A DNA stretch of 64,000 nucleotides from Oppiella nova (lineage: Eukaryota; Arthropoda; Arachnida; Sarcoptiformes; Oppiidae). Numbering within the stretch: the first letter of the stretch is position 1; every line of letters starts with the position of its first letter. Of this stretch, positions 10,951 through 19,876 are shown one piece after another. The notes beneath the pieces were generated by a model. That model had not been told where the DNA came from. It saw only the letters and a program-made list of their open reading frames with translations, and made no database searches. Made by a program: the position numbers and the translations under genes. The stretch is from positions 1 to 64,000 of the forward strand of contig CAJPVJ010000010.1 of NCBI GenBank assembly GCA_905397405.1, written 5' to 3'.

Positions 10951-11044
10951 TTCTAACTCCATAGACATTTTAAAATGTCATTGATTACTCAGCGAAGATG
11001 ACTTCTTATTCCTAGGTCATCGACAAAATATTTGTATGTCACAT

Positions 11045-11072
11045 TTGTGGGGATGGAAATAAACGCTTCAAG
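11045..11072 (-). promoter_or_regulatory. Heat-shock (sigma-32) promoter of groESL
   Basis: On the minus strand, CTTGAAG (11072-11066) is followed after 13 nt by CCCCACAA (11052-11045). This matches the sigma-32 consensus (CTTGAAA, 11-16 nt, CCCCATNT) closely and closely resembles the E. coli groE promoter as I remember it, including the CCCC before the -35 and the CCAT before the -10. It ends about 95 nt upstream of groES. No CIRCE inverted repeat is visible. Confidence 0.9.
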
Positions 11073-11123
11073 GGGAAAAAGAAAAAAAATTTATTTAATT
11101 TGTATGTTTTTTCTTCTTTTGTA

Positions 11124-11912
11124 TCAAATCATGTCTAATTCAGAATTTTTTACCGCAGTTTTGGCAATAAATTCCTGTAATTGTTCATCAAAAAAATAAT
11201 GTTCAAAGCCACCATCTTGATGAATCACATTAAAGCTATTGGGTATATTTTTATGCAAACGTCGAGAAACTGCTGTACCCGCATGAACCTCATAAACTGG
11301 TTGTTTTAAATTTAGCGCAAAGGCTTGATTCAGGTCATAGACCGCAACTAAATGCAAATGACCGTGCAATAAAGCATACAGTTGATGTTGTCCCCATTCT
11401 TTAATGGCAAACTGCCCTAAAGCCGGACAATCTTTTAAGTGATGGTCTTCATTTGAGGTATAAAAAGGTTGATGACTAACGATTATTTTTAATTTATTTT
11501 TTGGTGCATTGGTCAACAACTGATTTACATTTTGAATTTGCTCAAATGAAATATGTCCGCGTGTATGATAACGGCGACGAATACTGTTCATGCCAATTAA
11601 ATAAAAATGCTCTGTAAATAAGCTATGTTCTAAACTGCCAAAGAACAGTTGATATAAGCCAAATGGTCTAAAGGCACGATTCCAGACATGATACAAAGGA
11701 ATATCATGGTTGCCAGGCACCACAAAATAAGGGATGTTTAGTGATTCTAAAAACTGTTTACATGCATAGAATTCTTTAAATTTAGCACGTTGAGTTAAAT
11801 CACCGCTCACCACAACCACTTCTGGTTTATGCACAGCACAAAACTTTTGAATCGCCCGTATACACTCTGGACGTTCAGTACCAAAATGTAGATCAGACAG
11901 ATGCAATAACAT
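11124..11912 (-). CDS. Calcineurin-like metallophosphoesterase
   Basis: A 262-residue cytoplasmic phosphoesterase with all the signature metal motifs in order: LSDLHFG, VVVSGDLTQR, VVPGNHD, VSHQP and LHGHLH. Its size and motifs fit the CpdA-like (cyclic nucleotide phosphodiesterase) branch, but the substrate cannot be read from sequence. It overlaps the upstream lipid-kinase gene by 20 nt, so the two are translationally coupled. A role in dephosphorylating a lipid or nucleotide related to that kinase is conceivable but is inference only. Confidence 0.88.
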   Translation of the reverse strand: MLLHLSDLHFGTERPECIRAIQKFCAVHKPEVVVVSGDLTQRAKFKEFYACKQFLESLNIPYFVVPGNHDIPLYHVWNRAFRPFGLYQLFFGSLEHSLFTEHFYLIGMNSIRRRYHTRGHISFEQIQNVNQLLTNAPKNKLKIIVSHQPFYTSNEDHHLKDCPALGQFAIKEWGQHQLYALLHGHLHLVAVYDLNQAFALNLKQPVYEVHAGTAVSRRLHKNIPNSFNVIHQDGGFEHYFFDEQLQEFIAKTAVKNSELDMI

Positions 11913-12831
11913 GCGGCACCATAATTTTTAAAGCATTTTTTTCTACGTGTAAGGTTAATGGGGTCGTCATTGAAACAATTTCTCCATCGACAGCAACGGT
12001 CAGTTTAGGCTTTTTTGAATAGACAATGACTTTTTGTGCACCAAAACTATACACATCGGAAGCGTTTTCCAATTTTCCACGAATGGTTTGAAACAAGGTT
12101 TTAAATAAAGTGGCTTTATCTCCTTTGGCGATCACCACACCAGCAATTTCCCCCACCTCTGCACATTTCGAAATTTTTAAATTCAATTCTTTTAATTGCA
12201 GTTGATTATTACCAAAAAAAATCAGCGGTGTTTTTACGGGATACTTTTGCCCATCTACTTCGATCTCTAATTTGAGTTCTTTACGATCACGAATCAGTAC
12301 ATCCAAACCAGACGTATAAGCATTTAAAGGAAAACGACCAAACCTGCGATTATATTCTTCACGTTTTTTTATAAATAAAGGATATAAACCTAAACTGGCA
12401 TTATTTAAATAAATTTGATCATTGATACAAGCCACATGTGATGCACGCGGCTCCCCTGTGGCAATCACATTGGCTGCCTCTAAAATATTCAAAGGGATAT
12501 GTAGAACACGCGCCACATAATTAAAAGTACCCAAAGGTAGTATTCCCATAGGAATTTTTTGCTTTAACATTTGCGAGGCGACTGCATTCAACGTACCATC
12601 ACCACCAGCAGCGACAATGACACCACAATCTGGGTATTGTGCATGACGTTGAAAGATTTTTTGCATCAGGGTTTTTATATCAGGCTCTGAACCAATATCA
12701 AAAACTTGAATTTCAAAACCATGTGTGGTCCAGATGGTCATGAGTTTTTCATAAATATCATCTTTCTGATTGGCATGAAAACCTGACTTTTCATTGTAAA
12801 TCATTGAAAGCGGCTTGAGTTCTGTGTCCAT
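11893..12831 (-). CDS. Diacylglycerol/lipid kinase family protein (YegS/DagK type)
   Basis: A 312-residue soluble kinase of the DAGK catalytic family (bacterial YegS, DgkB and eukaryotic sphingosine kinase relatives). It carries the N-terminal IYNEKSG motif, the nucleotide-binding GGDGTLNAVA, the LPLGTFNYVAR segment and a C-terminal beta domain with DGE (VAVDGEIV). It likely phosphorylates a diacylglycerol-like or sphingoid lipid with ATP. It is the first gene of a two-gene operon with the overlapping phosphoesterase. It is a different family from the membrane DgkA at 7871-8245. Confidence 0.9.
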   Translation of the reverse strand: MDTELKPLSMIYNEKSGFHANQKDDIYEKLMTIWTTHGFEIQVFDIGSEPDIKTLMQKIFQRHAQYPDCGVIVAAGGDGTLNAVASQMLKQKIPMGILPLGTFNYVARVLHIPLNILEAANVIATGEPRASHVACINDQIYLNNASLGLYPLFIKKREEYNRRFGRFPLNAYTSGLDVLIRDRKELKLEIEVDGQKYPVKTPLIFFGNNQLQLKELNLKISKCAEVGEIAGVVIAKGDKATLFKTLFQTIRGKLENASDVYSFGAQKVIVYSKKPKLTVAVDGEIVSMTTPLTLHVEKNALKIMVPHVIASV

Positions 12832-13238
12832 AAGCTTGATTATTTTGAAGTATTTGCACTAATTTCGTCGATTTTCTAAACAAATAAAAGCACCTTTATG
12901 TAAAATTCGAATTATGCCCATTTATTAAATCAATAATTAATTTAGTAAATCTTATAATTTCAACTTATTGTAAACTATTATTATTTACAATTAAAATACC
13001 CTACATTCTATTTAAAAATACCAATAAAAATCAAACAATAATCCATGTTAGATAATACAAATCAAACACTTAGTGAAAATTCGAGCATTGGTATCTTTTA
13101 AGCCTTTAGTCTTATTTTTTTTATGAATATATGTTTTAATACCACCACTTTTTTTCATACTTAAATTTGAATGTAGTATCCCTTCATTCAGATTATTATT
13201 TGTACACAAAATTGTACATATTTTAGATAGGCCTCACC
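12832..13238. other. AT-rich divergent promoter region before pckG
   Basis: This 407-nt gene-free spacer separates the lipid-kinase gene (minus strand) from pckG (plus strand). It is very AT-rich. Two copies of TGTACA (13201-13206 and 13213-13218) separated by CAAAAT lie 20-38 nt before the pckG start. They could be an operator or part of a promoter; I cannot assign a regulator. Confidence 0.5.
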
Positions 13239-15071
13239 ATGACCCAAGTGAACGCACCAGAATTCGTTCGTCATCCCAAGCTCATTGCATGGGTTGAAGA
13301 AATTGCTAAATTAACTAAACCTGCAAAAATTGAATGGTGTGACGGAAGCGAAGAAGAGAATCAACGTTACATCGACTTGATGATCGCTAACGGCACTATG
13401 CAAGCGTTGAACCAAGAAAAACATCCTGGTTCTTATTTAGCGAATTCTGATCCGTCTGACGTAGCGCGTGTTGAAGGTCGTACATACATCTGTTCTGAAA
13501 AACAAGAAGATGCTGGTGCGACAAACAACTGGGAAGCTCCTGCTGAGATGCGTACTCGCCTTAACGGTTTGTTTGATGGCGCAATGCAAGGACGTACCAT
13601 GTACGTGGTTCCATTCTCTATGGGTCCATTAGGTTCTCACATTGCTCACATCGGTATCGAAATTACAGATTCTCCTTATGTTGCTGTAAGTATGCGTAAA
13701 ATGGCTCGTATGGGTAAAGCTGTTTATGACGTACTAGGCACTGATGGCGACTATGTTCCTTGCGTACATACTGTTGGCGCGCCGCTGGCTGAAGGTCAAA
13801 AAGATGTTGCATGGCCTTGTAACCCAGAAAAATATATCGTGCATTATCCAGAAACTCGTGAGATCTGGTCTTACGGTTCAGGATACGGCGGTAACGCATT
13901 ATTGGGTAAAAAATGCCTTGCTTTACGTATTGCATCATCTATGGGTCGTCAACAAGGCTGGTTAGCTGAACACATGTTGATCCTTGGCGTGACCAATCCA
14001 CAAGGTGAGAAACACTATATTGCTGCGGCATTCCCATCTGCATGTGGTAAAACCAACTTTGCGATGTTGATTCCACCTGCAGGTTATGAAGGTTGGAAAA
14101 TTGAAACTGTAGGTGACGATATTGCTTGGATCAAGCCAGGTGAAGATGGTCGCTTATATGCAATCAACCCTGAAGCTGGTTTCTTTGGTGTCGCACCTGG
14201 TACAAATATCAAAACAAATCCAAACTGTATGGCGACACTTCACAAAGATGTCATCTATACAAACGTTGCTGTAACAGAAGATGGCGACGTATGGTGGGAA
14301 GGTTTAACCAAAGAAGCGCCTGCTAACTTGACCAACTGGAAAGGCCAACCGCATGTTGCTGGTGAAAAAGCAGCACATCCAAATGCGCGTTTCACCGTTG
14401 CAGCGGGTCAATGCCCTTCTATTGATGCTGACTGGGAAAATCCAGCTGGCGTACCAATTTCTGCGTTCATCTTCGGTGGTCGTCGTGCAGATACAGTACC
14501 TTTAATCTCAGAAGCTTTTGACTGGGTTGATGGTGTTTATAAAGCAGCAACAATGGGTTCTGAAACAACTGCAGCTGCAGTAGGTCAACAAGGTGTTGTA
14601 CGCCGTGACCCATTTGCAATGCTTCCATTTGCTGGCTATAACATGGCTGACTATTTCTCTCATTGGTTAGAAATGGGTGAAGAAGTTGGTGCTAAAGCGA
14701 AAGCTGCAGGCAATAAACTTCCTGGCATTTATAACGTAAACTGGTTCCGTCGCGATGCTGAAGGCAACTTTGTATGGCCTGGTTTTGGTCAAAACATGCG
14801 TGTGCTTGAGTGGATCATTGACCGTTGTGAAGGTCGTGCTGAAGCAGTGGAAACACCGATTGGTTTTGTTCCAACTTATGAGCAATTGAACTGGACAGGT
14901 TCTGACTTCACTAAAGATCAATTTAATCTTGTGACTTCTCAAAACAAAGATCAATGGATCAAAGAGATTGAGAGCCACACTGAGTTATTTGATAAACTTG
15001 GTGAGCGCTTACCAGCTGCACTTAAAACTCGTCAAAATGAGCTTTTAGAGGCTGTTAAAAAATCTGCTTAA
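13239..15071 (+). CDS. pckG: Phosphoenolpyruvate carboxykinase (GTP)
   Basis: A 610-residue GTP-dependent PEPCK that converts oxaloacetate to phosphoenolpyruvate, the entry step of gluconeogenesis from acids and amino acids. The kinase P-loop [12 protein letters not shown], the GDDIAW metal motif and the C-terminal GTP-binding segment ([19 protein letters not shown]) are all present, and the length is normal for the GTP form; the ATP form (pckA) is shorter and unrelated in motif order. It stands as a single gene with its own terminator. Acinetobacter lives mainly on organic acids, so high expression is expected. Confidence 0.98.
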   Translation: MTQVNAPEFVRHPKLIAWVEEIAKLTKPAKIEWCDGSEEENQRYIDLMIANGTMQALNQEKHPGSYLANSDPSDVARVEGRTYICSEKQEDAGATNNWEAPAEMRTRLNGLFDGAMQGRTMYVVPFSMGPLGSHIAHIGIEITDSPYVAVSMRKMARMGKAVYDVLGTDGDYVPCVHTVGAPLAEGQKDVAWPCNPEKYIVHYPETREIWSYGSGYGGNALLGKKCLALRIASSMGRQQGWLAEHMLILGVTNPQGEKHYIAAAFPSACGKTNFAMLIPPAGYEGWKIETVGDDIAWIKPGEDGRLYAINPEAGFFGVAPGTNIKTNPNCMATLHKDVIYTNVAVTEDGDVWWEGLTKEAPANLTNWKGQPHVAGEKAAHPNARFTVAAGQCPSIDADWENPAGVPISAFIFGGRRADTVPLISEAFDWVDGVYKAATMGSETTAAAVGQQGVVRRDPFAMLPFAGYNMADYFSHWLEMGEEVGAKAKAAGNKLPGIYNVNWFRRDAEGNFVWPGFGQNMRVLEWIIDRCEGRAEAVETPIGFVPTYEQLNWTGSDFTKDQFNLVTSQNKDQWIKEIESHTELFDKLGERLPAALKTRQNELLEAVKKSA

Positions 15072-15092
15072 TCGCTAAAAATTAAGTCATAC

Positions 15093-15122
15093 AAAAAGAC
15101 CGCTACATAGCGGTCTTTTTTG
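15093..15122 (+). terminator. Terminator after pckG
   Basis: An AAAGACCGCT / AGCGGTCTTT stem with a short loop and a run of T starts 22 nt after the stop. Confidence 0.9.
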
Positions 15123-15265
15123 CTTAGTGTGATACAGTTCACTTTATTGCTTTGGTATTCATTACAATTATGTAATAAAAATACAAATGATTACTGTTTC
15201 CATGTACAAAATTCATATTTTCTCTATAATTCAAATATTACTTTATTTTATTGATTTTTTTAATC

Positions 15266-16144
15266 ATGTTAGAAAATATTATTTATTCGGCAAAAGTTAT
15301 TAGAGCCAAATTTGTCTCAGATAGACGTTATCTCACCAAAAGATTTATTGCTAAATTGGGTTATACCCCAAACTTTGATCAGCCTAAAAGTTTCAATGAA
15401 AAAGTCACCGCCAGAATGATCTATGAAAGAGCACCTTTACATACGAAATTAGCAGATAAATTTGCTGTACGCGAAATGCTTGCAGAGAAAATTTGTTGTT
15501 CTCATTTTGTTCCACTGATTGGTGTATATAAGTGCTTTGAGGAAATTGACTTTAATCAACTTCCCAACAAGTTTGTTTTAAAATGCAATCATGACAGCGG
15601 CAGTGCGATTGTCTGTAATGATAAAGCGCAATTTGATATCAAAAAAGCGCAGCACAAACTCAATCACCACCTTAAACAAAATATGTATTTTAGAAAACGG
15701 GAATGGCATTACAAAGACATTGTTCCTTTAATTTTGGCCGAACAACATATTGATTTATTTGTTGATCAATACAATAAGCTGACCATTACAACATGCCGTG
15801 TTCATTGTTTTGAAGGTCAGCCTCGATATATTGAAGTCGATGTACAAGACAGCCAAGGCGTGGATTATTCAAATATGTATGACACATCTTGGGTGCTGCA
15901 ACCCTTTACCGTTGATCTAAAAAGTAATACGCCAAGCTGTTTAGCACAACCGCAAAAATTAAATAAAATGCTTCAACTGTCAGAAGATCTTTGTTTTAAA
16001 TATGGTTATAGTCGAATCGATTTCTTATTATCTCAAGACGATGTTTTCTTTAGTGAGATTACCTTAACCCCCAATGCAGGTCGTATGGTCATCACCCCAA
16101 GTGAGTGGGATGAAAAGTTAGGTGCTTTATGGCTGACTGACTAA
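15266..16144 (+). CDS. ATP-grasp TupA-like glycan-modifying protein
   Basis: A 292-residue protein resembling the TupA-like ATP-grasp family found in polysaccharide and teichuronopeptide loci. Typical elements are the N-terminal FNEKV and LADKFAVREM motifs, FVLKCNHDSG, an EQHID beta strand and the C-terminal metal-binding FFSEITLTPNAG. Family members probably ligate amino acids to sugars; the actual substrate is unknown. It lies alone between two terminators, away from any capsule locus. The ATG at 15266 is preferred over the TTG at 15251, although neither has a strong ribosome site. Confidence 0.8.
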   Translation: MLENIIYSAKVIRAKFVSDRRYLTKRFIAKLGYTPNFDQPKSFNEKVTARMIYERAPLHTKLADKFAVREMLAEKICCSHFVPLIGVYKCFEEIDFNQLPNKFVLKCNHDSGSAIVCNDKAQFDIKKAQHKLNHHLKQNMYFRKREWHYKDIVPLILAEQHIDLFVDQYNKLTITTCRVHCFEGQPRYIEVDVQDSQGVDYSNMYDTSWVLQPFTVDLKSNTPSCLAQPQKLNKMLQLSEDLCFKYGYSRIDFLLSQDDVFFSEITLTPNAGRMVITPSEWDEKLGALWLTD

Positions 16145-16151
16145 GCCGAGC

Positions 16152-16179
16152 AAAAAGACCGACGCGTTCGGTCTTTTTT
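16152..16179 (+). terminator. Terminator after the ATP-grasp gene
   Basis: AAGACCGA / TCGGTCTT stem with a GC-rich loop and a T run. Confidence 0.88.
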
Positions 16180-16219
16180 GTGATTTAATGCAACCATTCA
16201 ATATCTAAAAATAAGCGCA

Positions 16220-16930
16220 ATGACAGCAATTAAAAACATTACCACAACTCAACCTTATCTAACCCTGCTACCTGACCACGAAGTCGTCTTCGCCCCTTCA
16301 AATCTATTTCTAGCTCAGCATTTACTTCCGCTTGTTTCAATTGATTTATCCGCAATCAATCCAGCATGGCAAGGAAAAATTCATTTACTCAATCCGATTG
16401 AACCTTATGAAGGTTATATCGGAAGTGATACCACAGAATTTTCTGATGCATTTGCCAATGAAAATTGGTTTATTATGCAATTAAATCAACAAAATCAATA
16501 TGAATGGTTAGCAAACAAAAGATATTTTGCTTTAGAGAATACTGATTGCGAGGCCGATCTAAAAACCCATCATAAAGAAATGTATGAAGATTACGTGCAG
16601 CTTAAACAGCGCTTTGCTGAAACTGGAAAAGTCATTTCAACATCACGCATTGAATATCAAAATGATTCTGCAACAACCCTGCTTGACCAGTTAGGTGGTG
16701 AATGTGGCGGTGGAAACTGGACTTATCCGATTGATGAACATTTTGATTTACGCTACATCAACGCAGACCTTGATGATCAAGAAGTTCATATTTATGACCG
16801 TGATGGCAAGCGTTATTATTTTATTGCAGCTGTTGCTGGCTGGGAATATTGTTCACATGGGGCAGATTGGATTTTAATGTACTACCAACCTGAAACCCAA
16901 CGCGTTTTATATACCTTTGATTGGTCATAA
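16220..16930 (+). CDS. Hypothetical cytoplasmic protein
   Basis: A 236-residue protein I cannot place in a family. It has no signal peptide or membrane helix. It is acidic and rich in aromatic residues. The C-terminal half holds a Gly/Cys cluster (GGECGGGNW), then DLDDQEVHIYDRDGKRYYFI and GWEYCSHGADWILMYY, the style of small bacterial beta-rich proteins that bind partners or cofactors. The distant look of a DUF1963-type protein was considered but is not supported by a motif I can name. It is a single gene, convergent with glpD. Confidence 0.7.
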   Translation: MTAIKNITTTQPYLTLLPDHEVVFAPSNLFLAQHLLPLVSIDLSAINPAWQGKIHLLNPIEPYEGYIGSDTTEFSDAFANENWFIMQLNQQNQYEWLANKRYFALENTDCEADLKTHHKEMYEDYVQLKQRFAETGKVISTSRIEYQNDSATTLLDQLGGECGGGNWTYPIDEHFDLRYINADLDDQEVHIYDRDGKRYYFIAAVAGWEYCSHGADWILMYYQPETQRVLYTFDWS

Positions 16931-16966
16931 CGTACCTTGTGCAAAGGTATATATTTCCACTTTTGC

Positions 16967-18496
16967 TTAGGCAACATCTTTCTGTAAGCGGCGTTCATGC
17001 AATTCAAGCAAATATTCATCCAATGCTTGAATTTCAGCTTCAGTAAATTTTAAATATAACTTGCTCCGGCGCTTTAAAATATCCTGACTGGTGACCGCCC
17101 ACTCTTGGTCAACCAAATAATCGACCTCTTGGGCATATAAACCATGGCCAAAGTCTTGACCAAGTTCATGAAAAGATGTCGAATGATTTAAAAATTTCCA
17201 TGTATAGGTTCCATAGGCATGTGCCCAACGGATTGCAGTTTCATGATCAAGCCCTTTGATTTTATTTTGAATTTCTAAAACCAATCCATCAACAGAAACC
17301 AAATTCTCAGCACCCGGCAGTAAGGATTTTTCAGTCCAAGCTTTCCCAGCGTTAGGGAAAAATTTCTGCAAATGCTCCATGGCAGACTCAGCCAAGCGTC
17401 GATAGGTGGTTAACTTCCCACCAAACACAGAAAGTAAGGGCGCATCATTCTCATGGTCTTGTGATAAAGCCAAAGTATAGTCACGGGTGATTGCGGCTGG
17501 ATTATCAGACTCATCATCACACAATGGGCGCACCCCTGAGAATGTCTGAATAATATCAGCTTGAGTCAGTTGCACTTTAAAATGACCATTGGATACATCA
17601 AGCAGATAATCAATCTCTTGCTGACTAATTTCAACATTATTCGGATCTGCTAAATATTCACGGTCAGTTGTGCCAATCATGGTGTATTGATTGAGATAAG
17701 GAATTGCAAACACAATACGTTGATCATCATTTTGCATAATAAAGGCTTTATCACCGTCATATATTTTCGGCACAATAATATGACTGCCTTGAATGAGGCG
17801 AATCCCATATTGCGATTTTAACTGAAGCTCTTGCTTAATAAATTGTGCAACCCAAGGCCCCGCAGCATTGACCAAAGCCTTCGCTTGTATCTGATAAATA
17901 CCCTGCTCATTTTCAAACTGGATATTCCATAAACTATCTTCACGCTGTGCTGAAATACAGCGTGTTTGCGTAACCACAGTGGCATTTTTTTCACGTGCTT
18001 GCATCGCATTTAAAATCACTAAGCGTGAATCATCTACAGCACAATCTGAGTATTCAAATCCGCGTGTGATCTCTGTTTTTAGTGGGCTAGTATAAGGATC
18101 AAATTCAACCAAATGTGAACCTGCAAGCTTCTCTCTTTTGCCCAAATGGTCATATAAAAACAGCCCCGTACGAATCAGCCAAGCAGGACGCAAATGAGGT
18201 TGATGTGGCATGATAAAACGCATAGGACGAATGATATGCGGTGCTTTTGCCAGTAAGACTTCTCGCTCAGCTAAGGCTTCTCGCACTAAGCGAAATTCTT
18301 TATGTTCCAAATAACGCAGACCACCATGGATCAACTTACTGCTTGCAGATGAGGTATGGCTGGCTAAATCATCTTTTTCACACAAGAACACTGATAAACC
18401 ACGCCCAGCAGCATCATTGGCAATACCGACACCATTTATTCCACCACCAATTACAGCAATATCATAATAAGTTTGTTGCTCATTGATTTGTGTCAT
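16967..18496 (-). CDS. glpD: Aerobic glycerol-3-phosphate dehydrogenase
   Basis: A 509-residue FAD enzyme of the inner membrane that oxidises glycerol-3-phosphate to dihydroxyacetone phosphate and passes electrons to ubiquinone. The N-terminal FAD site (AVIGGGINGVGIANDAAGRG), the SSASSKLIHGGLRYLEH motif and the C-terminal helical domain are intact. The ATG at 18496 is chosen over the in-frame GTG at 18508 because AAGGTGG sits just upstream of it. The regulator gene glpR follows upstream on the same strand, and no glpF or glpK is nearby. Tandem TTTTCRTTT repeats in the leader (18552-18570) may be the GlpR site. Confidence 0.97.
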   Translation of the reverse strand: MTQINEQQTYYDIAVIGGGINGVGIANDAAGRGLSVFLCEKDDLASHTSSASSKLIHGGLRYLEHKEFRLVREALAEREVLLAKAPHIIRPMRFIMPHQPHLRPAWLIRTGLFLYDHLGKREKLAGSHLVEFDPYTSPLKTEITRGFEYSDCAVDDSRLVILNAMQAREKNATVVTQTRCISAQREDSLWNIQFENEQGIYQIQAKALVNAAGPWVAQFIKQELQLKSQYGIRLIQGSHIIVPKIYDGDKAFIMQNDDQRIVFAIPYLNQYTMIGTTDREYLADPNNVEISQQEIDYLLDVSNGHFKVQLTQADIIQTFSGVRPLCDDESDNPAAITRDYTLALSQDHENDAPLLSVFGGKLTTYRRLAESAMEHLQKFFPNAGKAWTEKSLLPGAENLVSVDGLVLEIQNKIKGLDHETAIRWAHAYGTYTWKFLNHSTSFHELGQDFGHGLYAQEVDYLVDQEWAVTSQDILKRRSKLYLKFTEAEIQALDEYLLELHERRLQKDVA

Positions 18497-18551
18497 AAAC
18501 GCCACCACCTTTGATCATTTGCATATATTCACAATCATTTTTGAAAATATA

Positions 18552-18570
18552 TTTTCGTTTGTTTTCATTT
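18552..18570. promoter_or_regulatory. Possible GlpR operator upstream of glpD
   Basis: Two direct repeats, TTTTCGTTT and TTTTCATTT, start 10 nt apart, 56-74 nt upstream of the glpD start. DeoR-family regulators such as GlpR bind repeated short motifs of this kind. A related palindrome-like sequence lies just upstream of glpR at 19435-19457. This is a candidate only. Confidence 0.4.
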
Positions 18571-18662
18571 AAGAAAATAATAGATAGTTTTTTAATCAAT
18601 GTCTATCAAAAAATGATCAATTTCACGTTTATCATATTTTCACTATGAGTTTTAAAATTAGC

Positions 18663-19418
18663 CTACACCACAGTTAAAGCCACTTCTGCTGCATGAATTT
18701 GTTTTAAATAATTTTCAGTGGGCACTTTATTGGTAAAAAGCCGGTCTATTTCAGAAAGATGGCCTAAGCGCATCATTGCATGACGACCAAACTTGCTCTC
18801 ATCTGCGGCTAAAAATACCTGCCGAGCACCTAAAATAATTTCTTGCGAGACAGACACTTCTTGAAAATCGAAATCGAGCATGGTTCCATCTTCATCAATC
18901 CCACTGATACCAATCAGGGCATAATCAACTTTAAACTGTTTAAAAAATTCAGAGGTGGCTTGCCCAATCACACCACCATCGGGGCGCACTTTTCCGCTGG
19001 CAATCAGTACTTCAAAATCATCATTCATACTTAAAATTTTCGCCACATTTAAATTATTGGTAATCACTTTTAAACCGCGATGTTGCAATAAAGCATGGGC
19101 AATAGCTTCGGTTGTAGTACCAATATTGATAAATAACGATGCATGGTCTGGAACTGCATTTGCGACAGCTGTTGCAATACGCTGTTTTGCCGCTAAATTA
19201 TGGCTGATCCGTTGACTATACGCGGTATTGGTGACGCTTGAGTCTACCGCAGCGCCACCATGATAACGACGTAATAGTCCGGCATCTGCCAATTGATTGA
19301 TATCCCGCCGTACAGTTTGTGGGGTAACTGCAAAATGCTGTGCAATCTCATCAATACTGACGTAGCCCCGAGCCTTAACCAATGCTAATGTTTGCTGTTG
19401 TCGAATCATCAAGTCCAT
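18663..19418 (-). CDS. glpR: DeoR-family repressor, glycerol-3-phosphate regulon (GlpR)
   Basis: A 251-residue DeoR-type regulator with an N-terminal winged helix (residues ~5-60) holding [26 protein letters not shown] and a C-terminal sugar-phosphate sensing domain ([35 protein letters not shown]). Its position directly upstream of glpD and its resemblance to GlpR make it the likely repressor that is released by glycerol-3-phosphate. A candidate operator of its own lies at 19435-19457, which would fit autoregulation. Confidence 0.88.
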   Translation of the reverse strand: MDLMIRQQQTLALVKARGYVSIDEIAQHFAVTPQTVRRDINQLADAGLLRRYHGGAAVDSSVTNTAYSQRISHNLAAKQRIATAVANAVPDHASLFINIGTTTEAIAHALLQHRGLKVITNNLNVAKILSMNDDFEVLIASGKVRPDGGVIGQATSEFFKQFKVDYALIGISGIDEDGTMLDFDFQEVSVSQEIILGARQVFLAADESKFGRHAMMRLGHLSEIDRLFTNKVPTENYLKQIHAAEVALTVV

Positions 19419-19434
19419 AGATGTGAAACCTTAT

Positions 19435-19457
19435 TGTTTTATTTTCAAAAATGAACA
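19435..19457. promoter_or_regulatory. Imperfect palindrome upstream of glpR
   Basis: A 23-nt imperfect inverted repeat bounded by TGTT and AACA starts 17 nt upstream of the glpR start codon. About 8 of 11 arm positions pair. It may be an autoregulatory site. The rest of the gap to the next gene (to 19876) is AT-rich with no other feature that I can support. Confidence 0.35.
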
Positions 19458-19876
19458 TTTAGCTGCTATAAATAGCATGACTGCTTACTGTACGACTAGA
19501 TTAATTTTTTAAATTCATCCAACTCAGCTTATTAAATTGTGTACATTTCATACATTTAGATGCAAGCAAATATGCTTTAACTTTAAGCTAAATTCTTATA
19601 ATTTATAAAATATTTCAAATTAAATGCCTGTTTTAAAAAAATTATTCATTTATTTCTAGCATTTCTCATTCTAGATCAACAATAAACCCTCAACACAGCT
19701 AAGACCAAAGTCTAATAAGGTCTGCTTTCATTCAAGCGTATAACGAGCATTGTAATTATTTGTATCTCCCTCGTCATACTGACTGAAATTCTCTCTGTTT
19801 GATTTTTCTGCTTTGATTTTCATCCAAAATGAAAGTTAAACAGGCTGTATTTTGCATATTCTTTTGGAGAATTGCC

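Noticed and set aside
10951-11123. CIRCE (HrcA) operator upstream of groES
   Set aside because: The 9-bp inverted repeat TTAGCACTC / GAGTGCTAA is absent; the sigma-32 promoter explains the regulation.
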